A stretch of 21,226 nucleotides of DNA from Euryarchaeota archaeon UBA39. GTDB taxonomy: Archaea > Thermoplasmatota > Poseidoniia > Poseidoniales > Thalassarchaeaceae. Below the pieces are notes generated by a model. The model had not been told where the DNA came from. It saw only the letters and a list, made by a program, of their open reading frames with translations, and searched no databases. Position numbers and translations under genes: made by a program. Below are positions 7,448 through 14,041 of the stretch, one piece after another. The DNA is taken from contig DAQW01000014.1 of the NCBI GenBank assembly GCA_002503045.1, positions 2,593 to 23,818 on the forward strand, read 5' to 3'. The first letter of the stretch is position 1; every line of letters starts with the position of its first letter.

Positions 7448-8433
7448 GCTCTCCCCTCCATCAGGTAGGCTAAAAGACTCTCAAGATTATCATCAGGATT
7501 CTGGATAGATGAAACTCGAAGACCAGATGAAGTAATCAAAGTGGGTAGAACTGAGTGGACTGCATCCAGGTCATTTGTCTGAATCTCTAGTTGATGAGGG
7601 TGAGGGAATCTCACCCCATGCACTTCTTCAACCACAAGAGTTCGAGCAGCCAATTCACGAGGAGTATCAGTCGTTAGAAGAATACGATGAGGATGTTTAT
7701 CCAACATCCCACGTATTGCATGTAAATTACCTAATGCCAATAAACGACCATTATGAAGAATGACAATCTGTTCTGTTATTCGTTCAATCTCAGAGAGTAT
7801 ATGGCTGGAAACAATCACAGTTTTACCCATTCCACCAATTTCTCGAATCACATTCATTATGGTAGTTCGTGCAACTGGGTCGCATCCTTGGAGAGGTTCA
7901 TCAAGAATAATCAAATCAGGGTCATTCACTAATGCATGTGCAATCTTAACCCGTTGCCTCATTCCCTTACTGTATTTTCCAATCTGCTTATGTGCCACAT
8001 CGGACAAATTAACAAATTCCAAAACATGATCTGCTCTAGCAGAAGCCTCATCCCTAGTGAAACCATAAAGTCGGGCCAAAGTAGAAACGAAATCATGGCC
8101 AGTCATCCAATCATAGAGTTTCTCTCCCTCTGAGACATAGCCAACTCTAGAATAAGGAGCAGGGTTACGCCAAGGATCTATACCAAATAATCTCACAGTA
8201 CCTTGACTAGGTTTCAAACGCCCTACTAGAATCTTAAACAAAGTACTTTTTCCGGCCCCATTAGGGCCTAGAATTCCAGTTACTCCTCCCCCAATAGCTA
8301 GACTAACATCATTTAAACCAATTACTTGCCCATACCATTTTGATACATGATCCAACATTACCGCTGGCACTGAATTATCTACTTGGATACTAGTTGGAGT
8401 GTGCTCACCAACTTGTTCAGGATCAGGAATCAT
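7444..8433 (-). CDS. ABC transporter ATP-binding protein (second pair)
   Basis: This is a 329-residue ATPase of the ABC-2 (CcmA/NatA-like) exporter type. Walker A is GPNGAGKST (56-64), the signature is YSKGMRQR (154-161), Walker B is LIILDEP (174-180) and the switch histidine is H211. The Q-loop position has glutamate in GYVSEGEKL rather than the usual glutamine, and the D-loop reads LQGCDP instead of the common LNGLDP; both may be tolerated variants. A ~100-residue C-terminal extension resembles the regulatory tail of drug/polysaccharide-type exporter ATPases. Four-base overlaps join it to the permease before it (ATGA at 8430-8433) and the one after it (7444-7447), which fits stoichiometric synthesis with the downstream 588-residue permease. 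Confidence 0.93.
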   Translation of the reverse strand: MIPDPEQVGEHTPTSIQVDNSVPAVMLDHVSKWYGQVIGLNDVSLAIGGGVTGILGPNGAGKSTLFKILVGRLKPSQGTVRLFGIDPWRNPAPYSRVGYVSEGEKLYDWMTGHDFVSTLARLYGFTRDEASARADHVLEFVNLSDVAHKQIGKYSKGMRQRVKIAHALVNDPDLIILDEPLQGCDPVARTTIMNVIREIGGMGKTVIVSSHILSEIERITEQIVILHNGRLLALGNLHAIRGMLDKHPHRILLTTDTPRELAARTLVVEEVHGVRFPHPHQLEIQTNDLDAVHSVLPTLITSSGLRVSSIQNPDDNLESLLAYLMEGRA

Positions 8434-9473
8434 TCTCGAGTCACCTCCAAACTATTTACTCTAACAGAAATGATATACAACGAAATGACATTCATTGCAA
8501 GTAAAGAAACCGCGGAAAAGGCAACTGGATGATCATATCCAGGATTTATCCCCATTACTAGTTGACCAATATGCGCAAGATTGTCATATGGGCTTAGAAT
8601 GTATACAATACTTCGATCAAATAAACTATCAATAAGAAAAGCCACTAATTTAGTACCCAAGATTATCGAAAGAAATCCTACTGCTGGGAAGAACTTTCCT
8701 TTGGAAATAGCAGATAAAGCCATCCCAATTGAAGTATAAGTGATTATCAAAAGTATACTAATCCCTAATCCAGACACAAATAATGGAAATGAATCAAACA
8801 AGTAGGCCCAACCATGCCCTTCGACAACTATGGCCAACGAATAATAAGAAACATAAGTTAGTAGAATCACTCCTCCAAGGATACTGGCTACTGAAAGATA
8901 TTTCATCACCGCATAGTCAAGACGATTGATTGGACGAGAGAAATATATCGCAGAGGTGCCATGAGCTCGATCTTCAGAAATCATTCCGCCAATAACTAGA
9001 GCAGTTAATAGTGGCCACCACAATGCATTTCTTGGAAAGAAACCTAAGATTTTGGAATAAATATTGTTTCTATTCAGTCCAAAGGGACGCATGATTTCTG
9101 GTTCTCCAATTAAAGACCCGAGAATCAAGAAACCTAGAGTACTCATCGAAGAGATTAGAATGAATAGTACTGCTAAACGAATAAAAGGATGATAGTATCG
9201 ATGCCCTTTCGAAGTAATTATTCCGTACACATGATGGCGATAAATTGCATAATTCCGAGTCCATCTTGGACCAAGTTTACCTCTCCATGGCCGATATACT
9301 TGATTGAAGATTGTCCCAACTTCAGTTTGACCTTGTGAAACCGCTGCAAATGCGTTTTCATCTCCATCTCCTGAGCCAAATGCGGCTTCCATACGAGTTA
9401 CCCCAAGAGAATTCATTTCTCCATCGATTGGAGGTCTAATCTCTGAACTGTTTTCAGAAGGTTGTTCAGTCAT
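8430..9473 (-). CDS. ABC-2 type permease (first pair)
   Basis: This 347-residue integral membrane protein has a ~95-residue cytoplasmic, partly acidic N-terminus and six likely membrane segments (about 98-121, 150-165, 194-217, 229-256, 262-281, 316-337). The ABC-2 family block EDRAHGTSAIYFSRPINRLDY (starting at 167) follows the second segment. The corresponding block of the other permease in this cluster occupies the same place. It lacks the big outside loop of its partner, so the two permeases are distinct and could form a heterodimer. It starts inside the stop of the upstream ATPase (ATGA, 9470-9473) and ends inside the start of the next ATPase. The substrate is unknown. Confidence 0.9.
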   Translation of the reverse strand: MTEQPSENSSEIRPPIDGEMNSLGVTRMEAAFGSGDGDENAFAAVSQGQTEVGTIFNQVYRPWRGKLGPRWTRNYAIYRHHVYGIITSKGHRYYHPFIRLAVLFILISSMSTLGFLILGSLIGEPEIMRPFGLNRNNIYSKILGFFPRNALWWPLLTALVIGGMISEDRAHGTSAIYFSRPINRLDYAVMKYLSVASILGGVILLTYVSYYSLAIVVEGHGWAYLFDSFPLFVSGLGISILLIITYTSIGMALSAISKGKFFPAVGFLSIILGTKLVAFLIDSLFDRSIVYILSPYDNLAHIGQLVMGINPGYDHPVAFSAVSLLAMNVISLYIISVRVNSLEVTRE

Positions 9474-10531
9474 ATTGAAGCACCACCTATTGAGCCATCT
9501 CCAATTACTTGAGATTCAGGAATTGAATTCAATAATTCAGAAGCACTACGAGTGCCATATCCTAATTTATCCATAATTAGAAGGAAAAGGTCTTCCAAAC
9601 TAGGTTCATATTCTTCCATCTGTCTAATTTGAACTGATACTTTAGATGCACAACTGAGAATTGTATCTACTGTCGATTCATCTTCTCGAAGGACTCGCAT
9701 TATCCTCCCCAATCTACGGACAGTTAGTCCGGAATCTTTCAACTGCTGCTCCATCTTACTAGCACCTCCCCAAACAGAAATCTCAATCTCTCTGTCGATT
9801 TGACGGGCCAAGTCTTCTATTCGTCTATGTACGACTACTCTTCCCTTGTGAATCATTATTACACGATCACACACTATCTGTACATCGTCCATCAAATGAC
9901 TACTCATGAGAATAGAACGACCTCCCCCACGAACAATATTGAATAGAGTATCAAGCATGAATCCTCGATGTTCCTGATCTAAACCATTAGAAGGTTCATC
10001 CACAATTAGTAATTCAGGATCATGAATAATTGCGCATGCTAATTTAGCTGATTGTTGCATCCCAGTAGAAAACGTTCCAATCTTTCGATAACGTTGATCT
10101 CTAAGACCAACATATTCCATTACTTCATGTGTTCTTTGATTCGCAACAACAGGAGACATCCCTAATAATTCCCCCGAATATCGGACCTGATCAACTGCAT
10201 TCAAATCTGGATTCAATGTATCATATTCAGCCATATATCCAATCTTACTTCGAATAGCATCGCCTTCAGTCCTAATATCATGTCCAAGCACTTTTCCTTC
10301 CCCTGAAGTAATTTGGATAAGCCCCAATAGGGTCTTTATCAAAGTGGATTTTCCTGCCCCATTTGGCCCAAGTAAACCAATAGAACCGCGAGGTAATTGG
10401 ATGTCTACGTTATCTAGAGCAACATGAGGCCCGTAATTCTTCGTTAGGCTCTTGGCTTCAATTAGCCAATCGCTATTTAGAGAGGCCAACCTGCTCCACC
10501 CAAAGGGTAATTGTTCGACGAGACACTTCAA
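9470..10531 (-). CDS. ABC transporter ATP-binding protein (first pair)
   Basis: This ABC-2 type exporter ATPase carries Walker A GPNGAGKST (55-63), signature FSTGMQQ (154-160), Walker B LLIVDEP (174-180) and switch H212. The region after Walker A has glutamate in IGYMAEYD where a Q-loop glutamine is usual. The frame has no ATG near its beginning. The first possible start is TTG at 10531, directly after an in-frame stop. A second TTG at 10486 (giving ASLNSDWLIEAKSLTKNYG...) has GGAG five bases upstream and begins closer to the usual family start, so I think it is at least as likely. The gene follows tgtA by 17 bp and overlaps the next permease by 4 bp. It is probably read from the same mRNA. 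Confidence 0.92.
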   Translation of the reverse strand: MKCLVEQLPFGWSRLASLNSDWLIEAKSLTKNYGPHVALDNVDIQLPRGSIGLLGPNGAGKSTLIKTLLGLIQITSGEGKVLGHDIRTEGDAIRSKIGYMAEYDTLNPDLNAVDQVRYSGELLGMSPVVANQRTHEVMEYVGLRDQRYRKIGTFSTGMQQSAKLACAIIHDPELLIVDEPSNGLDQEHRGFMLDTLFNIVRGGGRSILMSSHLMDDVQIVCDRVIMIHKGRVVVHRRIEDLARQIDREIEISVWGGASKMEQQLKDSGLTVRRLGRIMRVLREDESTVDTILSCASKVSVQIRQMEEYEPSLEDLFLLIMDKLGYGTRSASELLNSIPESQVIGDGSIGGASI

Positions 10532-10548
10532 TCAACCGACGGAATGAT

Positions 10549-12618
10549 TCATTCAATATCCTGAATCTTTATTCCGCCTCTAGTTCGAACTGCGATACCT
10601 TTAGAGAAACTCATTATCTCATTTGAAGTGCATTTTGAAACCCCATGTGCAACTAATTCCCCATTAGAATTAACAATCAAACATGCAAGGCCTGGAGCAA
10701 TATGGGCATCTACTTCCTCTATGAAGCCATGTATTACATTCCTACCATCTCTGACAAATGGAATTGCATCTTCTTGTAATACTAACTTCGGTAGCCTTGC
10801 ACCGAATGAATGCAAATCTTTGGCGCCTTCGTTTGTTAGAGATATCCCGCCATCATGAAGACGCGGAGAAAGTACATGGCGGCCATCGGCAGTGAAAACA
10901 TTCCTAATTCTACCAGTCGAAGAACGATCAACTGTCATGTCTTCCAACCATTTCTCTGTAGATTCCCTAGAAGCATTCAAAAAAACAGAACATTTTGCCG
11001 AAATCTGGCTTTTTTCTAACCAATTAAAAATTTGATTCCGCAACTCTTTTTCAATCGCTTCACCCGTACTTTCAAGAATAGAAATATTAGTTGGATCCAA
11101 TCCAAATTCTCTTAATTTGTCATCAGATGGAAGGGTTAGTGAAGACCAAATGGAATCAAATGCTTGAATATGGCAAAGAGGTGCCCAATCCTCCAAATCG
11201 AATGGTAACAAACCATTTGGAGTTTGAATCAGAGGAATAAGATTAGGATTATGTGACAAAGCCCGAATAATATCCGACTTAACAGAATCACGCCATGGAG
11301 AACGGCCAGACATAATCAACAACACACCCGGATTCTGCATGGTTTCTCCCTTCCAATTAGTCAGAGGAGGAGTCCAACGTTCGCAAATCAAAGCATTCGC
11401 ATGAAGTAGATGAGGGCGAGCTCCCGAATCCGAAGTCCAACGTTCTGAACCAGAACGAACAGGGAACGATGAACGAATAATTTCAGAAGAAGTGATATCT
11501 TCATTCAGAATCAATTTATCTTTCAGAAATAGGTAAGCTTCCCTCAACTCAGGACTAGAATGACTCCGTTGTTCAACAAGAGACCATATCTTGCCTGAAC
11601 GTACAGCTTCCCTACATCTTGCTAATTCTGCTTGAGTAATCTCTAGGTTATACCTAGCAAGTAAATCCGTTCTTTGTTTTTCTTCCATTTCCCGAACTTC
11701 AGATGGAGTTACACCATTCAAAATTCTTGAAGGAAACGGCCACTCCTTCAAATTACCAATTCTTACCGTTCCATGGGGAGTCAAAAGTCGCCCATCGCGT
11801 GCAAAAAGTGCATAGGCGGCACTATCAAACAAATCAACACCCAATGCTATACTCATGGGAAATAACATTGGATGCCCACATCCAAATAGATGAATTGGTC
11901 GATTAACAGGAATTGTCTCCTTTACCGCTAAAATAATCTTCACAAGATCGAGATATCGATGCCGTTCCATTATCGGAACAATACCTCCAATTGGATGGAC
12001 TGTAAAACCACGGAATTTTCCTGAAACAGACCCCATTTTTTCTGCACTTTCAGATCGGAGAAAATCATGAAGTCCGCCTTGTATTGGTCCATTTAATAGA
12101 AGATCAGGGCCTGCTTCATCTAGTGATTCAGGAGCTCTTTGAACTGTTTCTAAAACGGCATCTTTCAATTCATCTATTGATTGGTCGGGACGACCAAAAA
12201 CATCGAGCATTGTGCCTATATCTACTCCAATATCTCGTTGGAAGGCAACAATTTCCTTCACTCCGACATCAATATCACCATATACATATGACTGAAAAGT
12301 TCCAGAATCAGTAACAATGATTCCGGGGAAATCAAGTAATTGATGAACTCCTTGCTCTAAAGCTGGTAATCTTAATTTTTCATGTTTCCAAATCACATAG
12401 GAATTTGTAATCAATGCCTGAACTCCAAAATCTTCCAACATTTCTCTTGGTTCAATAGTACGAATATTTGGATTGACAACAGGAAGTAACATTGGAGTCT
12501 CTAAAATTCCGTGATTAGTGAAAAGACGGCCTAATCTTGCGGCTCCATCCCTAGTTGTAACCTCAAACTTTCCTAAATCCTGCGGGCGGCAGGGAGATGT
12601 ATCGAACCTGGCACCCAT
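10549..12618 (-). CDS. tgtA: Archaeal tRNA-guanine(15) transglycosylase with PUA domain, zinc site lost
   Basis: In the archaeosine pathway this enzyme swaps guanine-15 in the tRNA D-loop for preQ0. The N-terminal TGT barrel has VTDSGTFQS (102-110; Asp104), HLFGCGHPM (243-251) and GVDLFDSAAY (260-269; nucleophile Asp265). The usual zinc-binding stretch after GTVRI (283-287) reads EWPFPSRILNGVTP and later LLARYNL, so the three cysteines and the histidine of the family motif are all replaced (F295, S297, L300, Y323). A middle region (430-455, SGRSPWRDSVKSD) resembles a degraded archaeosine-synthase motif, and residues ~608-689 are a PUA domain. At 689 residues it is longer than typical TgtA (about 580). 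ATG 12618 is the only reasonable start. Nfu lies 77 bp upstream; ABC genes follow. Confidence 0.92.
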   Translation of the reverse strand: MGARFDTSPCRPQDLGKFEVTTRDGAARLGRLFTNHGILETPMLLPVVNPNIRTIEPREMLEDFGVQALITNSYVIWKHEKLRLPALEQGVHQLLDFPGIIVTDSGTFQSYVYGDIDVGVKEIVAFQRDIGVDIGTMLDVFGRPDQSIDELKDAVLETVQRAPESLDEAGPDLLLNGPIQGGLHDFLRSESAEKMGSVSGKFRGFTVHPIGGIVPIMERHRYLDLVKIILAVKETIPVNRPIHLFGCGHPMLFPMSIALGVDLFDSAAYALFARDGRLLTPHGTVRIGNLKEWPFPSRILNGVTPSEVREMEEKQRTDLLARYNLEITQAELARCREAVRSGKIWSLVEQRSHSSPELREAYLFLKDKLILNEDITSSEIIRSSFPVRSGSERWTSDSGARPHLLHANALICERWTPPLTNWKGETMQNPGVLLIMSGRSPWRDSVKSDIIRALSHNPNLIPLIQTPNGLLPFDLEDWAPLCHIQAFDSIWSSLTLPSDDKLREFGLDPTNISILESTGEAIEKELRNQIFNWLEKSQISAKCSVFLNASRESTEKWLEDMTVDRSSTGRIRNVFTADGRHVLSPRLHDGGISLTNEGAKDLHSFGARLPKLVLQEDAIPFVRDGRNVIHGFIEEVDAHIAPGLACLIVNSNGELVAHGVSKCTSNEIMSFSKGIAVRTRGGIKIQDIE

Positions 12619-12650
12619 GTGTCTACCGCTGAGTCATCCCATCATGACCC
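12592..12650 (-). other. tgtA leader/start with tRNA-like boxes and a small hairpin
   Basis: On the minus strand the start of tgtA contains a D-arm-like stretch, TGACTCAGCGGTAGAC (12636-12621). A T-loop-like GGTTCGATAC (12608-12599) lies only about 12 bases further on and is already coding sequence. An intact tRNA would need roughly 30 bases between them for an anticodon arm, and only two D-stem pairs form, so this is not a functional tRNA. A separate hairpin, GTCAT-N6-ATGAC (12648-12633), precedes the ATG by 14 bases. It could be a tRNA remnant, a regulatory leader or coincidence. Confidence 0.3.
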
Positions 12651-12695
12651 TTGCTACTCAAAACCTCAAGTAAAACGAGAAACATAGATTTAATT
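12619..12695 (-). promoter_or_regulatory. nfu-tgtA spacer, T-rich
   Basis: These 77 bases separate the nfu stop from the tgtA ATG on the same strand. On the minus strand the sequence is rich in T runs (including TTTTACTTGAGGTTTTG), which could act as a weak archaeal terminator. An AT-rich AAATTAAATC element lies just after the nfu stop, at a distance suited to a TATA box for a short tgtA leader. Neither is strong. Confidence 0.3.
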
Positions 12696-13175
12696 TTAAC
12701 AAAAAGTAACTCCACTTTTTTCCAACAAAAAATCCTTTACTATCCCATCATAATGTTCTAAAATACCAATATCGAAAAATACAGTTTGGATACTTCCATC
12801 AGAAAGAAGGTCAGTCTGAATTTGACTCAATGTGTTTGGAGCAGCGCCACAAGCCACACAAGCTCCATCAAGACCCACTACTATTTTGACCAAATTATCT
12901 TCAACCTCTCCTTCTCTAACAGTCAAAGCCCCTCCATGGCCGGTCAATGAGGCGCGGACATCACCTAAACGTGCCATTAATGAAGGCACTAAATCTGGAT
13001 GTAATCCATCTTCTTGATTCGTAAAATCAGATTGGCCCACTAATTCTGTAATTGGTAATGAAAGAACTCTAGCATCCTCTCTAGGATCAATTACTTCTTG
13101 AAGACGGCGATTTGCTTCTTCATGCATCTGAAGACGAATTTGATTGCGATATTCGTCGGCAAGATCATCTGACAT
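12696..13175 (-). CDS. Nfu-type iron-sulfur cluster scaffold/carrier
   Basis: The C-terminal half is a NifU C-terminal (Nfu) domain: VRASLTGHGGALTVREGE (73-90), then VKIVVGLDGACVACGAAPNTLSQI with the cluster-binding CxxC (C106, C109). Such proteins bind a [4Fe-4S] cluster between two subunits and pass it to target enzymes. The N-terminal ~60 residues are helical and charged, with no recognised domain. I start at the ATG at 13175 (159 residues), because GAGGGAG lies five bases upstream. A longer frame to 13316 would add 47 residues that cross the divergent promoter and overlap sufC, which is unlikely. The gene is divergent from the sufCBDSET operon, which supports a role in Fe-S assembly, and it is the first gene of the run leading into tgtA. 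Confidence 0.88.
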   Translation of the reverse strand: MSDDLADEYRNQIRLQMHEEANRRLQEVIDPREDARVLSLPITELVGQSDFTNQEDGLHPDLVPSLMARLGDVRASLTGHGGALTVREGEVEDNLVKIVVGLDGACVACGAAPNTLSQIQTDLLSDGSIQTVFFDIGILEHYDGIVKDFLLEKSGVTFC

Positions 13176-13200
13176 TGGCTCCCTCATCCCTTCCAGAATA

Positions 13201-13221
13201 TACAGACATTTAATGTAAGTA
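13201..13221. promoter_or_regulatory. Extended inverted repeat, candidate operator for nfu and suf
   Basis: The sequence reads TAC-N2-ACATT-T-AATGT-N2-GTA, a perfect interrupted palindrome with 8 matched base pairs per arm, in the only shared intergenic region of nfu and sufC. It covers AT-rich sequence that would be the TATA region of nfu (its centre is 36 bp upstream of the nfu ATG) and lies about 57 bp upstream of the sufC ATG. That suits a dimeric regulator of Fe-S biogenesis. The regulator is not identified. Confidence 0.5.
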
Positions 13222-13238
13222 CAAAGAAAAACCACGAA

Positions 13239-13247
13239 TTCATAAAC
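13239..13247 (+). promoter_or_regulatory. TATA-like element for sufC operon
   Basis: TTCATAAAC is centred about 25 bp before the sufC ATG at 13268, the spacing expected for a leaderless archaeal transcript. sufC has no properly spaced Shine-Dalgarno sequence, which agrees. The box is not a strong match to the consensus. Confidence 0.35.
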
Positions 13248-13267
13248 AAGTCCTTTATCGACAAGGC

Positions 13268-14041
13268 ATGGAAGAAAAGCAACCTCCCCTTTTGAAAATT
13301 GAAGGGCTGGAGGCATCCATTGATGAAACTCAGATTCTTAAGGGGATAAATCTTGAAATTTTACCCGGTGAAGTACATGCAGTAATGGGTCGAAATGGAA
13401 GTGGGAAATCGACAACTGCTCATGTGTTAATGGGGCATCCAGACTACGAAGTAACAAAGGGGAAAATCCACCTTGAAGGTAACGATTTACTAGAAATGGA
13501 GGCTTATGAAAGAGCAAGAGCAGGAGTCTTTCTTTCATTCCAATATCCACATTCTGTCCCTGGTTTACAAGTAGGTAATTTTCTCCGACGATCAGTGTCT
13601 GCTATCAGAGGAGAAGAAGCAGCAAAGGGACCAGAATTCAGAAATATGCTAAAAGAAGGAATGGAACAACTTGGATTAGACCGTTCTTTCCTATCTAGAT
13701 ATGTTAATGATGGATTTAGTGGTGGAGAGAAAAAGCGATTTGAAATTTTACAAATGATGCTAATCAAACCGAAGTTAGCAATTCTTGACGAAACAGATTC
13801 AGGATTAGATATTGATGGGATAAGAACCGTTGCTCAGGGCGTAGATTCTGCAATACGTGGCAGCAATTCAGGAGCCCTAATTATTACTCATTATAACAGA
13901 ATTTTAGAACATGTAAAACCAGATAGAATACACGTTTTAATTGATGGTAGAATAGTAAAATCTGGTGGACCAGAACTCGCAACAGAATTAGAAGAAAGAG
14001 GATATGACTGGATTGAACAGGAGTTGATGGATAATGAGTGA
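13268..14041 (+). CDS. sufC: Fe-S cluster assembly ATPase SufC
   Basis: SufC is the ABC-type ATPase of the SufBCD scaffold complex, which builds Fe-S clusters in the cytoplasm. It is not a transporter. This 257-residue copy is full length. Walker A is GRNGSGKST (41-49), the Q-loop is in SFQYPHSVPG, the SufC-typical signature is GFSGGEKKRFEI (149-160), Walker B with D-loop is LAILDETDSGLD (170-181), and the switch histidine is in ITHYNRIL (206-213). It is the first gene of the suf operon and overlaps sufB by 8 bp. It has no clear Shine-Dalgarno sequence and may be leaderless. It is divergent from nfu across 92 bp. Confidence 0.97.
   Translation: MEEKQPPLLKIEGLEASIDETQILKGINLEILPGEVHAVMGRNGSGKSTTAHVLMGHPDYEVTKGKIHLEGNDLLEMEAYERARAGVFLSFQYPHSVPGLQVGNFLRRSVSAIRGEEAAKGPEFRNMLKEGMEQLGLDRSFLSRYVNDGFSGGEKKRFEILQMMLIKPKLAILDETDSGLDIDGIRTVAQGVDSAIRGSNSGALIITHYNRILEHVKPDRIHVLIDGRIVKSGGPELATELEERGYDWIEQELMDNE

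Noticed and set aside
12592..12640. A tRNA gene on the minus strand
   Set aside because: D-arm-like and T-loop-like strings are present, but there is no room for an anticodon arm, the D and T stems do not pair, and the acceptor pairs poorly. It is kept only as a possible remnant or mimic.
13176..13316. Upstream extension of nfu by 47 codons
   Set aside because: The added residues are hydrophobic and unlike Nfu proteins, cross the divergent promoter and palindrome, and overlap sufC; the ATG at 13175 has a good Shine-Dalgarno sequence.
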